Assembly (NCBI GenBank): GCA_017308135.1 | Contig: JAFKFM010000008.1 | Span: 124,001-188,000, forward strand | Reading direction: 5' to 3' | DNA from: Alphaproteobacteria bacterium | Lineage (GTDB): Bacteria > Pseudomonadota > Alphaproteobacteria > CACIAM-22H2 | DNA length: 64,000 bases | Position numbers and translations under genes: made by a program | The notes under the pieces: model-generated | Database searches by the model: none | What the model saw: the letters and a program-made list of their open reading frames with translations, nothing else | What the model was told of the DNA's origin: nothing | Shown here: piece by piece, positions 46,793 to 54,736 of the stretch | Numbering within the stretch: position 1 is the first letter of the stretch | Layout of the letters: every line of letters begins with the position of its first letter

Positions 46793-48243
46793 TGATTTCG
46801 CAAATCGACATCGCTGCCATTCGTTCGGTGCTTGCAAATATGGATCCCAAGTCGGCCGTGAGTGCGGCGCGACCAATGAGCATTACTGATCTCTATGCAC
46901 CTCCCTTGCATTCTAAGGCATTGCGTTTCAACTCATCTTTAGTCGTAGGAAATCGCGGCGCAGGAAAAAGTGTTTGGTCCGGCGCGCTTGCGGATAAAGA
47001 AACTAGGATGGAACTAGCCAGTCATTATGATCGACTTGGGCTAGATAAGATGGTCGTAGTTCTGGGGTTCCACGAGGATGCAGGTAAAGTTAAAGGGGTC
47101 GCCCCCTCTCCGTTGACTTTGAGTTCTATTTTGGCAAATGGCGTTGATCCGGAAACTATCTGGATGGCGGTTTTATTGAAGGCGATTGCCACGGAGATTG
47201 AGGTGGATGTTCCATCGAATCTTCGGGAGACCGTCAATTGGATGCTCGATGATCCGGAGCGGTTTGAGGCAGTATTACGAAAAGCAGATCACCATTTCGG
47301 GCGCCGACAGCAGAAATTTTTACTTGTATTTGATGCGGTCGATCGATTGGCTAATAGTTGGGATAAAATTCGACCACTAAGCCAGGGAATTTTGCGCCTT
47401 GGTCTCAGCATGTTGGGATTTGAAAACATGCGAGCCAAAATATTTCTCCGTACAGATCAGGAAGGGGATGAAGCGCTATTCAATTTTCCCGATGCTTCAA
47501 AGATTCGGGCGATGACTGTGCGCCTAGCTTGGCATTCTTCTGAGCTGTATGGTTTGTTATTCAGCACCCTTGAGCGCGATGAGATTTCAAAAAAAGCATT
47601 TCAGAATATCAAGAAGTTCGTTGGAAACGTTATCGACATTGATATCAATAGCGAAGAATTTCAGCGGTCTGTTTTTTCATTGATCGCTGGTGAGTTTATG
47701 GGGGCAGATCACAGAAGAGGTAGGACCTACACTTGGTTAATTGACCATTTGGCTGATGCATTTCATGAGACGAGCCCACGTAGTTTTTTGATCGCGCTTC
47801 AGCGCGCGGCTTCATCGCATTCAAAGCCTTCAAGAACTGTAATTGATCATCATGGTATTCGTGAGGGCGTGCAAGCGGCATCAGCAGTTCGAGTAAATCA
47901 ACTTGAAGAGGATTACCCTTGGATTCAAACTGTGCTTGGAGAACTTGAGGGCCTGGAGGTTCCTTGTAAGCCCGATGCATTCATAAAGCGTTGGGTTAAT
48001 GAAAATACGGTGGCTCAGGTCATGCGCGTTGCCAAGACAACAGGCAGGCCTGGTCCAATTGGGCTTGAAGGTACCGGTTCGCGTGATCGGGAAAATTCTC
48101 TACTCGAAGCGCTTAAGAATATTGGGGTGGTGGAAGAGCGCTCTGCGGATCGTATCAACATGCCAGATATCTTTCGAGTGGCGGCGAAGATCAAACGGCG
48201 CGGCGGTGTACGGCCCCCATCGGGAAAAGTGCGGCGCAAATAG
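46789..48243 (+). CDS. P-loop ATPase, Sll1717-like (cassette gene 3)
   Basis: 484 residues. Walker A VVGNRGAGKSVWSG (54-61, Lys60), Walker B KFLLVFDAVDRL (Asp182), followed by AKIFLRTDQEGDEALFNFPD and VRLAWHSSELYGLL (the IFxRxD...W...L pattern is that of AAA-type P-loop ATPases annotated as Sll1717-like). The C-terminal 150 residues (from about 330) end in a basic tail (KIKRRGGVRPPSGKVRRK), where GRPGPIGLEGTGSRDRENSL could be a winged-helix or DNA-contact region. Overlaps gene 2. Function unknown; the assignment to this family is by pattern and needs a profile search. Confidence 0.65.
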   Translation: MMISQIDIAAIRSVLANMDPKSAVSAARPMSITDLYAPPLHSKALRFNSSLVVGNRGAGKSVWSGALADKETRMELASHYDRLGLDKMVVVLGFHEDAGKVKGVAPSPLTLSSILANGVDPETIWMAVLLKAIATEIEVDVPSNLRETVNWMLDDPERFEAVLRKADHHFGRRQQKFLLVFDAVDRLANSWDKIRPLSQGILRLGLSMLGFENMRAKIFLRTDQEGDEALFNFPDASKIRAMTVRLAWHSSELYGLLFSTLERDEISKKAFQNIKKFVGNVIDIDINSEEFQRSVFSLIAGEFMGADHRRGRTYTWLIDHLADAFHETSPRSFLIALQRAASSHSKPSRTVIDHHGIREGVQAASAVRVNQLEEDYPWIQTVLGELEGLEVPCKPDAFIKRWVNENTVAQVMRVAKTTGRPGPIGLEGTGSRDRENSLLEALKNIGVVEERSADRINMPDIFRVAAKIKRRGGVRPPSGKVRRK

Positions 48244-48439
48244 GTTGTAAACCGGCAGATGTGCGCGACGCCATTACTATAACCGATCACGTAGCCAATA
48301 CGACGATCGCGCTGACGACAGGGCACGGCTGCCACTATGCGTTCGAAGTGCGCTATTTGGTTGGCGTGAGCTGTTCCCGCTAAGCTCGCGCGCCGCCGAA
48401 TTTGCGATCGCGCTGACGGGTCGGGGAAGGGTGGCGTTC

Positions 48440-49003
48440 TCACATCGCGCCGACGCTTCGGCACCAATCCACCAAGGCGACGCGGATCGCATCTCGCGGA
48501 GCGGCGTCGCGTTTGAATGCCGTCCAGATAAGGGTGCCCTGCCAGACGCTGGCCATCTGCCATCCCATCCGCTCGGCATGCTTGGTTCGCGTCGTAAGGC
48601 GCCGGCCCAAGGCCCTGGCGAGCGAAGCCCCCCAAGCGGTACCGCGCTTGCGAAGTGTGGGGTTCCGGATATCTTCGCGCAGCAACAGAAGCCCGTCGGC
48701 CAGCGCATATTCCGTCCGGCTGGCCGGTATGAGTCCCAGCAATATCGAGATGGCCCCGGCCGGGCTCGCCGGCGCTTTGGCATCGGCCGCCGCCGTCGCC
48801 GCGTCGAGGCGATCCCAAGCATAAAGCAGAACGGCCTCGATCATCGCCTCGCGGGTTCCGAAGCGCTGCACCAGCGTGGGGGCGGATAGCCCCACGGCGC
48901 TCGATGCCTTGGAAAACGACAATCTTTCCGGCCCCGCCGTTTCCAGCGCGGTCAAAAGTTTGCCGAGCACCGCCTCATCCGAAATCGTCTTGCGTCTCGC
49001 CAT
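48440..49003 (-). CDS. TetR-family transcriptional regulator
   Basis: 187 residues. The N-terminal helix-turn-helix (about 5-50) reads DEAVLGKLLTALETAGPERL, FSKASSAVGLSAPTLVQRFGTREAM. The C-terminal ligand domain is helical and variable. It is divergent from a DHFR-like reductase gene over 49 bases that contain a 26-bp near-perfect dyad, which is the likely operator for both. Effector unknown. Confidence 0.87.
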   Translation of the reverse strand: MARRKTISDEAVLGKLLTALETAGPERLSFSKASSAVGLSAPTLVQRFGTREAMIEAVLLYAWDRLDAATAAADAKAPASPAGAISILLGLIPASRTEYALADGLLLLREDIRNPTLRKRGTAWGASLARALGRRLTTRTKHAERMGWQMASVWQGTLIWTAFKRDAAPRDAIRVALVDWCRSVGAM

Positions 49004-49010
49004 ATCCAAA

Positions 49011-49036
49011 AATATAAACGAATATTCATTTATATT
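49011..49036. promoter_or_regulatory. Probable TetR operator, 26-bp dyad
   Basis: AATATAAACGAAT and ATTCATTTATATT form a palindrome, 12 of 13 positions matching, directly between the divergent TetR and reductase genes. Strong dyad, AT-rich, in the short shared promoter region; it fits the usual TetR mode of controlling itself and its neighbour. Confidence 0.65.
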
Positions 49037-49052
49037 CAAATGGAGAAGCTCG

Positions 49053-49607
49053 ATGGCCAAGATTCTGGGATACATCGCAACCAGCCTCGACGGCTTCATC
49101 GCCACCGAGCAGGACAGCCTCGATTGGCTTTTCGCGTACAACGATATGGATCTCGGCGCGTATGACTACCGCGCGTTCATCAAGCGCATAAAAACGATCG
49201 TCATGGGGCGCGGCACCTATGATTTCCTCGCCAAGGACGCCGCGCCCTGGGCCTATGACGCGCAGCGCGTGTTGGTCGTGACGTCGCGGCCCATTGCCGA
49301 TCCGAAGGGGAAGTTGGAAACGCGAAGCGATGTCGATGCCCTCGTCGCGGAGTTGCGGGGACTGCGCGACGGCGATGTGTGGCTGGTCGGGGGCGGGCGG
49401 TTGCAGATGGCCTTCATCGAGCGATCGGCGCTGGACGAGATCGAGATTTACGTGATGCCCGAACTCATCGGCGGCGGGCGGCCGCTTTTCCCCTCGGCCG
49501 GCGTTCGAACGCGCCTGCGCTTGCTGCAGACGAATGCGCTGGACAAAGGTTGCGTCCGGCTTCACTACGCCTTCGATCACGCGCGCCCGGCGGCGGCCGC
49601 GGTATAA
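49053..49607 (+). CDS. Dihydrofolate-reductase-family protein (RibD C-terminal-like)
   Basis: 184 residues. Opens with KILGYIATSLDGFIAT and has VMGRGTYDFL, VLVVTSRP, the glycine-rich VWLVGGGRLQMAF and LIGGGRPLFP, all matching the RibD C-terminal/DHFR-like fold that binds NADPH. Such stand-alone reductases act on unknown small compounds, not proven folate. ATG 49053 has GGAGAAG. Likely controlled by the divergent TetR. Confidence 0.9.
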   Translation: MAKILGYIATSLDGFIATEQDSLDWLFAYNDMDLGAYDYRAFIKRIKTIVMGRGTYDFLAKDAAPWAYDAQRVLVVTSRPIADPKGKLETRSDVDALVAELRGLRDGDVWLVGGGRLQMAFIERSALDEIEIYVMPELIGGGRPLFPSAGVRTRLRLLQTNALDKGCVRLHYAFDHARPAAAAV

Positions 49608-49694
49608 CCCTAAGTCGCGTAGTTCCACGTATTCTCAATTTCTCTACGTACGCGCTCTAGCGTCGGCATTCGTTCTCGAGCCAAGGAGATTAAG

Positions 49695-50063
49695 ATGCGC
49701 GTCATGGTGCTGGTGAAGGCGACGGCGTGGAGCGAGCAGGGTTTCTCGCCCGACGCGTGGACCGCCGAAATGATGGCGGCGATGGGCAAGTTCAACGATG
49801 AACTGCGCGATGCCGGAATCCTCGTGATGGGCGAGGGGCTGAAGCCCACCTCGCACGCCAAGCGCGTCGCGTTCGACGGGGCGGGGCGCACCGTGGTCGA
49901 CGGGCCCTTCGCCAATCCGAACGAACTTGTCGCCGGCTTCTGGCTGTGGGACGTCAAGGATATGGACGAAGCCGTTGCTTGGGTGAAACGCTGCCCCAAT
50001 CCCATGAAGGGGCCGAGCGAGATCGAAATCCGGCCGCTTTACGAAATGTCAGATCTCGCCTAA
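49695..50063 (+). CDS. YciI/DGPF-domain protein
   Basis: 122 residues, MRVMVLVKATAWSEQGFSPD, then VVDGPFANPNELVAGFWLWD (the DGPF signature) and CPNPMKGPSEIEIRPL. DGPF/YCII-like proteins often sit near ECF sigma factors or SRPBCC proteins, and their catalytic role is not firmly known. AAGGAGAT ribosome site. Stop is 11 bases before the convergent GST gene end. Confidence 0.9.
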   Translation: MRVMVLVKATAWSEQGFSPDAWTAEMMAAMGKFNDELRDAGILVMGEGLKPTSHAKRVAFDGAGRTVVDGPFANPNELVAGFWLWDVKDMDEAVAWVKRCPNPMKGPSEIEIRPLYEMSDLA

Positions 50064-50074
50064 AGCGGTGCGCG

Positions 50075-50713
50075 TCAATCCGCCTTGGCGAAATGCGCCA
50101 TCTGGTCGGCGTGCGATTTGACGAAGGCGGGGCGGGACGTCGCGCGCGCGACGTAAGCTTTGCACGCCTTGTACTCGCCGAGCCCGCCGAAGCTGTCGAC
50201 CACCCGCAGCGCGTCGGCCATCTGGATATCGGCGATCGAAAACTTCCCGGCCAGCCATTCGCGCGTCGCCAGCACTTTCTCCATATGCCCCAATCGCCCG
50301 GCGAGAAACGTGTCGAGCAGTTTCTTGCCCGGCGTCTGGCTGTCGTCGTTCTCGAATTTGAACAGCGCCCAAGGCAGGCTCGCCATCTCGACCGAGTTGA
50401 GGGCCGCGAACGCCCATTGGATCACGTCGGCGCGGCCGCGCGCATCCTTCGGCATCAGATTTTCGCTGCGCTCGGCGAGATACAGTAAAATGGCGCCGGT
50501 CTCGAAGATCGAGATATCGCCGTCGGTCAGCCAGGGCACTTGGCCGAAAGGCTGATGCGCGAAGTGATCGGCGCCGCGTTCGCGGAACGGCACGCCGACG
50601 ACGCGATAGGGCATTCCCGCTTCCTCCATCGCCCAGCGCACGCGGATATCGCGCACGAAGCCGCGCGGCATTTGCGGCACCCAATCGAAAGTGTGGACGA
50701 TCAGCTCGCTCAT
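50075..50713 (-). CDS. Glutathione S-transferase-like protein
   Basis: 212 residues. Thioredoxin-like N-terminal domain (about 5-85) with PFGQVPWLTDGDISIFETGAIL, where the cis-Pro and the ETGAIL (E-S/T) pair bind glutathione, then a helical C-terminal domain with FSIADIQMADAL. Likely cytosolic detoxification. It is third in an operon after ArsR and SRPBCC genes, each overlapped by four bases (ATGA). Confidence 0.9.
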   Translation of the reverse strand: MSELIVHTFDWVPQMPRGFVRDIRVRWAMEEAGMPYRVVGVPFRERGADHFAHQPFGQVPWLTDGDISIFETGAILLYLAERSENLMPKDARGRADVIQWAFAALNSVEMASLPWALFKFENDDSQTPGKKLLDTFLAGRLGHMEKVLATREWLAGKFSIADIQMADALRVVDSFGGLGEYKACKAYVARATSRPAFVKSHADQMAHFAKAD

Positions 50714-51186
50714 GCGCGCAATCCTTCGCGTTCGGCGATGGCGAAATTCTCGGCATAGACTTGGAACTTATCGAACAGCGAGTTCCAGCCGCCGATATGG
50801 CTGTCGCGCGTCGCGACGTCGGTGAACGGCGTTTGATGGAAAGTCTGGATCGTTTTGCCGTCTTTCTCGGCGAAGGTCACGGTCACCAACGTTTCGGGAT
50901 AGCGGCCGGGTTCTTGATCCCAGCGGAAGGTGAACACGATCCGCTTTTCGCGCACCACTTCGCGAACGATGCCGGAAAAGCGGCTGAGTCCGTGTTGCTT
51001 CGAGGTCATCGCGCCCCGCCACGGCCGGCCGGGGGCGAGCGCCCAATCGAGTTCGACGGCCGTGAATTCCGCCGGCCCCCACCAGCGCATCATGTGATCG
51101 CGGCTTTCCCACAGCCGGAAGACCAGGGCCAGGGGCGCATCGAATTCGCGTTCGATTGAAAGCTCGTCGTCACGAATAGCGATCAT
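50710..51186 (-). CDS. SRPBCC (AHSA1-type) protein, module 1
   Basis: 158 residues. ELSIEREFDAPLALVFRLWE and MMRWWGPAEFTA followed by TFHQTPFTDVATRDSHIGGW show the AHSA1/START-like barrel. Such proteins bind hydrophobic ligands and frequently pair with an ArsR regulator. Placed between ArsR and GST, with ATGA overlaps on both sides. Confidence 0.88.
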   Translation of the reverse strand: MIAIRDDELSIEREFDAPLALVFRLWESRDHMMRWWGPAEFTAVELDWALAPGRPWRGAMTSKQHGLSRFSGIVREVVREKRIVFTFRWDQEPGRYPETLVTVTFAEKDGKTIQTFHQTPFTDVATRDSHIGGWNSLFDKFQVYAENFAIAEREGLRA

Positions 51187-51533
51187 TGCTTGCGTCCCTT
51201 CTTCGGCGGTTTGGCGAGATCGGCCAGCAGCGCGTCCATCTTGTCGAAGCTGCCGGTCCAGAATTGGCGATAGGTCTCGAGCCATGAATCGAGCTTTTTG
51301 AGCGGGGCGGTGTCGAGCGTGCAGGGCCGCCATTGCGCTTGGCGGCCGCGCGCGATCAGTCCCGCGCGCGCCAGAACTTTGAGATGGCGGGAGATCGCCG
51401 GCAGCGACATCTCGAAAGGTGCGGCCAGTTCGTTGACGGTCGCTTCGCCGCGGCTCAAGCGGGCGAGGATCGCCCGGCGGGTCGGATCGGCCAAGGCCGC
51501 CAAGGTCGCGCTCAAAGGGTCGGTCGCCGGCAT
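51183..51533 (-). CDS. ArsR-family regulator, module 1
   Basis: 116 residues, winged helix-turn-helix: LADPTRRAILARLSRGEATV, MSLPAISRHLKVLARAGLI and GRQAQWRPC, without the CxC of metal-sensing ArsR. The N-terminal ATG at 51533 is used instead of an upstream TTG. The divergent gap to the nitrobindin-like gene (185 bases) holds AT-rich TTAATTAA sequence as a possible operator. Operon ArsR-SRPBCC-GST. Confidence 0.87.
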   Translation of the reverse strand: MPATDPLSATLAALADPTRRAILARLSRGEATVNELAAPFEMSLPAISRHLKVLARAGLIARGRQAQWRPCTLDTAPLKKLDSWLETYRQFWTGSFDKMDALLADLAKPPKKGRKQ

Positions 51534-51718
51534 ATTTATCAATTCCGTTAATTAACTTACTTGCTAAATAATGTATCCAACATGTCGCGTCAAGGGGCGC
51601 GTGCAGAGCCGGTTGCGCGGCGGCATTTCCGCATACGCCTTCCGATTGATTCGGCGCTACGCTTCCGCCAAGCTGGCAGCGCTTTCGCCGACGCCGAACG
51701 ATTCTGAGAGGGAAATTC

Positions 51719-52360
51719 GTGGTCAATATTCCGGACGATATCTATACCGAGCCCGACGATATTTCGCCGGATACCTTGGCCAATCTCGGCCCGCTGCGGC
51801 GTTTGGCCGGCGTGTGGGAGTCCGATCAGGGCGTCGACATCAATCCGAAAGCCGACGGGCCCGAGCGGCGCGTGTTTCGCGAATATATCCGGTTCGATCC
51901 GATCGACCCGCAGCCGAACGGCCCGCAGCTCCTTTACGGGCTGCGCTATCACTGCCATATCAACACGCCGGAAGAAGCGACCACGTTTCACGATCAGGTC
52001 GGCTATTGGCTGTGGGAACCGGCCACGGGCCTGATCATGCAGTCGCTGACCATTCCGCGCGGGCAAGCCGTTCTCGCCGGCGGCACCGCGAAACCGGACG
52101 ACGATCATATCTTCGTCGAAGCGAAGCGCGGCGACACGAGCTTCGGGATTTGCTCGTCGCCCTTCCTCGAGGCGGCGTTCCGCACGGATTATTACCGCAT
52201 CGACATCACCTTCAACGCCGACGGCAGCTGGAGCTATGTGACGCGGACCGATCTGGCGATCCGCGGCCGCACGCCGCCCTTCGACCATCGCGATACGAAT
52301 ACGTTGCGCCGGATCGAGGGGCCGCAGCCGAACCCGCTGCTATCGGCAAGCCGGACTTAG
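51719..52360 (+). CDS. Nitrobindin-like heme-binding beta-barrel protein (DUF1794/FABP type)
   Basis: 213 residues. LGPLRRLAGVWESDQGVDIN and later FHDQVGYWLWEPATGLIMQS, SFGICSSPFLEAAFRT and DLAIRGRTPPFDHRDTNTLRR match the 10-stranded barrel of nitrobindin/THAP4-like proteins, which can bind ferric heme; the heme-binding His is not clearly assigned here. GTG start with GAGAGGGA. Followed by a cupin gene, 11 bases later. Confidence 0.75.
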   Translation: MVNIPDDIYTEPDDISPDTLANLGPLRRLAGVWESDQGVDINPKADGPERRVFREYIRFDPIDPQPNGPQLLYGLRYHCHINTPEEATTFHDQVGYWLWEPATGLIMQSLTIPRGQAVLAGGTAKPDDDHIFVEAKRGDTSFGICSSPFLEAAFRTDYYRIDITFNADGSWSYVTRTDLAIRGRTPPFDHRDTNTLRRIEGPQPNPLLSASRT

Positions 52361-52371
52361 CGCCGAAGCCG

Positions 52372-52785
52372 ATGACCGGCGATCCGGCCAAAACGGCGAT
52401 CGCGTTGACGGCGGAGCAGGGCCGGCATTACGCGCTGGGCGATAAGCTCTCGGCGCGCTTCCTCGCCGACGAGGCCGAGACGGGCGTGCGCTATAGCATT
52501 TCCGAATGGCGGCTTGAACCGGGGCAAGAAGGCGTTGGCGCCCACAGCCACGCCGAAAACGACGATATCTTTTACGTGCTCGATGGGCGGATCGAATTCC
52601 TGCTCGGCGAGACTTGGACCGCGTACGGCCCCGGCGCCTTCATCCGCGCGCCCGCCGGCGTCACGCATGATTTCCGCAATCGCGGCGCCGCGCCCGCGCG
52701 GCTCTTGAACATCTATATTCCCGGCGGGTTCGAACGCGACATGCCGGGCATCGTCGCCTGGTTCGCCGCGCAAAAATCGGCATAG
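52372..52785 (+). CDS. Cupin-domain protein
   Basis: 137 residues. A single cupin barrel: motif 1 as GVGAHSHAENDDIFYVLDGRI (two His and one Glu-type metal ligands), motif 2 as PAGVTHDFRNRG. Small cupins often bind a metal and a small acidic compound; role unknown. It lies 11 bases after the nitrobindin-like gene on the same strand. Confidence 0.87.
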   Translation: MTGDPAKTAIALTAEQGRHYALGDKLSARFLADEAETGVRYSISEWRLEPGQEGVGAHSHAENDDIFYVLDGRIEFLLGETWTAYGPGAFIRAPAGVTHDFRNRGAAPARLLNIYIPGGFERDMPGIVAWFAAQKSA

Positions 52786-52798
52786 GCCGCCCGCGCGA

Positions 52799-53743
52799 TC
52801 AGGCGTCTTCCAATTCGCGCGCTTCCAGTTTGGCGGCGGCGCGCTGGCGTCGCGGCGAATGGCCGATCACGCGTTTGAACGCGGTGCTGAACGCGGCCTC
52901 GGACATATAGCCGACCGATCGCGCGATGCGCGCGACCGGCTTGCCGCTTTCGCGCAATTCGCGTTCGGCCACGCGCATGCGCCATTCGGTGAGATAGGCG
53001 AGCGGCGCCATCCCCGCGACGGCTTTGAAATGCGCGGCGAAGGCGGTGCGCGACATCGCGGCGGCCTTGGCAAGCTCGGGCAGGCGCCAATCGCGCGCCG
53101 GGTCGCCATGCATCAGGCCGAGGGCGGGGGCGAGCTTCGGATCGCACGCCGCGCGCAGCCAGCCGATTTTGACGGCACCGGCTTTCGCGATATGCGCGCG
53201 CAGCAAATGCAGGAAAACGAGTTCGACCATGCCCGAGCACGCCGTTTCGGCGCCGGGCATCGCGTCGCTCGTCTCGCGCATCATCTCGCGGATCAGCCAT
53301 TGGATTTTGTCCGCACCGGCATCGGTCGCGCGCAGATGGACGATCGGCGGCAAGCCGCCTTTCAGCAGCCGCATGCCGATCTCGTTCAACTCGATATGGC
53401 TGCCGATCAGCATCACGTCGTCGCCGCCGCCGACGGCGAGAATTCCGCATTTGGGCGCGCTTGCGTAGAGCTGTTCGAAGTCGCGCGGCCGCAACGCGAG
53501 GTCGGTCGCGATCGAATAGGACCGGCGCGCGATGTTAAGGAACACGTCGCCTTCGACCAGATGGCGCGGCCGTTTCTCGCCATCGACCGAGATGAAGCAT
53601 TGGCCGCGCGCGATCACCATCAGCTTGACCTGCTCGGGCGGCGGAACGCGAAACGCCCATTTGCCGCCGGCGGTGATGCCGCCGGTATAGACGCCGCGCG
53701 CTTCGATCAAAGACAGGATGGCGGAAAGGGGATCGCGTTGCAT
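52799..53743 (-). CDS. AraC-family regulator with cupin-type sensor domain, copy 1
   Basis: 314 residues. The N-terminal half is an AraC_binding/cupin_6-like domain (KWAFRVPPPEQVKLMVIARG; FLNIARRSYSI), and the C-terminal part carries two helix-turn-helix motifs: WRLPELAKAAAMSRTAFAAHF and VARIARSVGYMSEAAFSTAF. It resembles the regulator at 54737-55645 in both halves. Placed downstream of the ArsR-SRPBCC module 2 on the same strand. Confidence 0.9.
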   Translation of the reverse strand: MQRDPLSAILSLIEARGVYTGGITAGGKWAFRVPPPEQVKLMVIARGQCFISVDGEKRPRHLVEGDVFLNIARRSYSIATDLALRPRDFEQLYASAPKCGILAVGGGDDVMLIGSHIELNEIGMRLLKGGLPPIVHLRATDAGADKIQWLIREMMRETSDAMPGAETACSGMVELVFLHLLRAHIAKAGAVKIGWLRAACDPKLAPALGLMHGDPARDWRLPELAKAAAMSRTAFAAHFKAVAGMAPLAYLTEWRMRVAERELRESGKPVARIARSVGYMSEAAFSTAFKRVIGHSPRRQRAAAKLEARELEDA

Positions 53744-53800
53744 GCCCGGACTATCGCGAAAGAAATGCGGTATTTCAAGCGCGATCGTCCGGAATGCGGT

Positions 53801-54289
53801 TCATCCCATCTTGGTTTTGATATGCGCGACGAGCTGGTCGAGCACGGTCGCCCAGCCGTGATGGAAGCCCATTTCCTCGTGCTTCTTGCGCGTCTCCTCG
53901 TCGCCATGGATTGCCGTGGCGACGTAGCGCGTGCCTTTGGCGATCTTTTCCAGCGACAAGGCGCCGACGAAGAAGGGTTTCGGCGCGGGCCGGAACCCGG
54001 CAAGCAGCGCGTCGGTGAACACGAGATGGCGCAGATGTTCGACCGCGAGCACGCTGCCCTCGTTGGGGAATTCCTGGCCTTCGGGCGAGCGCATCGTGGT
54101 GTTGAACACGCCGCCCGGCCGCAGATCCATCTCGCAATGCGTGACGGTCCAGGGCTGGGGGCAGAACCAATGCTTGAAATGCTCGGGCGTGGTCCAGGCT
54201 TCCCAAACGAGTTCGACGGGGACGTCGATGTCGCGTTCCAGCACGAGGTCGAATTTGGGATTGGGCTTGGCGAAGAAGATGCTGCTCAT
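53801..54289 (-). CDS. SRPBCC (AHSA1-type) protein, module 2
   Basis: 162 residues: [40 protein letters not shown], and [20 protein letters not shown] in the C-terminal helix. It is an AHSA1-like barrel coupled to the ArsR gene upstream by ATGA. The overall module mirrors genes 50710-51533, but the two pairs are well diverged. Confidence 0.88.
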   Translation of the reverse strand: MSSIFFAKPNPKFDLVLERDIDVPVELVWEAWTTPEHFKHWFCPQPWTVTHCEMDLRPGGVFNTTMRSPEGQEFPNEGSVLAVEHLRHLVFTDALLAGFRPAPKPFFVGALSLEKIAKGTRYVATAIHGDEETRKKHEEMGFHHGWATVLDQLVAHIKTKMG

Positions 54290-54654
54290 AGGCCGCGTTC
54301 CTTTTTGAGGGCGAGGAGATAATTGTCGAGACGGTCGAGGCGCGCTTCCCAGATGGCGCGCTGGCGATCGAGCCAGGATTGCGCGACGCCGAGTTTTTCC
54401 GGCGCCAATTCGCAAGTCCGCACGCGGCCCGATTTTTTCGAGCGCACGAGGCCGGCCCCTTCGAGCACTTTGATGTGCTCGACGAAGCTGGGCAGCGCCA
54501 TGCGGTGATCGGCGGCGAGCGTGCTGACCGACGCGGCCCCTTCGCCCAATCGTTCGACGATTTTGCGGCGCGTGGGATCGGCCAACGCGCGGAAGATCGC
54601 GTCGATCTGCGCGGGGCTGGGCGGTTTTCGCGAGGCGGCTGCGCTGTGAAGCAT
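54286..54654 (-). CDS. ArsR-family regulator, module 2
   Basis: 122 residues with a winged helix-turn-helix ([47 protein letters not shown]). No metal-binding CxC. Start ATG at 54654. Overlaps the SRPBCC gene in ATGA. Probably controls the module itself. Confidence 0.87.
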   Translation of the reverse strand: MLHSAAASRKPPSPAQIDAIFRALADPTRRKIVERLGEGAASVSTLAADHRMALPSFVEHIKVLEGAGLVRSKKSGRVRTCELAPEKLGVAQSWLDRQRAIWEARLDRLDNYLLALKKERGL

Positions 54655-54736
54655 GGCGCCGGTTTAGCGCGAATCAATACTTAGGACAATACCTAAGTTT
54701 TGCGGCGACGCGCGGGAACGCGAAAGGCGGGGCGCC

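Noticed and set aside
48261..48383. 40-codon GTG frame after the cassette
   Set aside because: No ribosome site or similarity seen; kept as a possible remnant only.
48246..48440. Right-hand direct repeat of the guaA end (attachment site)
   Set aside because: The last bases of guaA (CGAGTGGGAGTGA) were searched by eye and no copy was found up to 48.45 kb.
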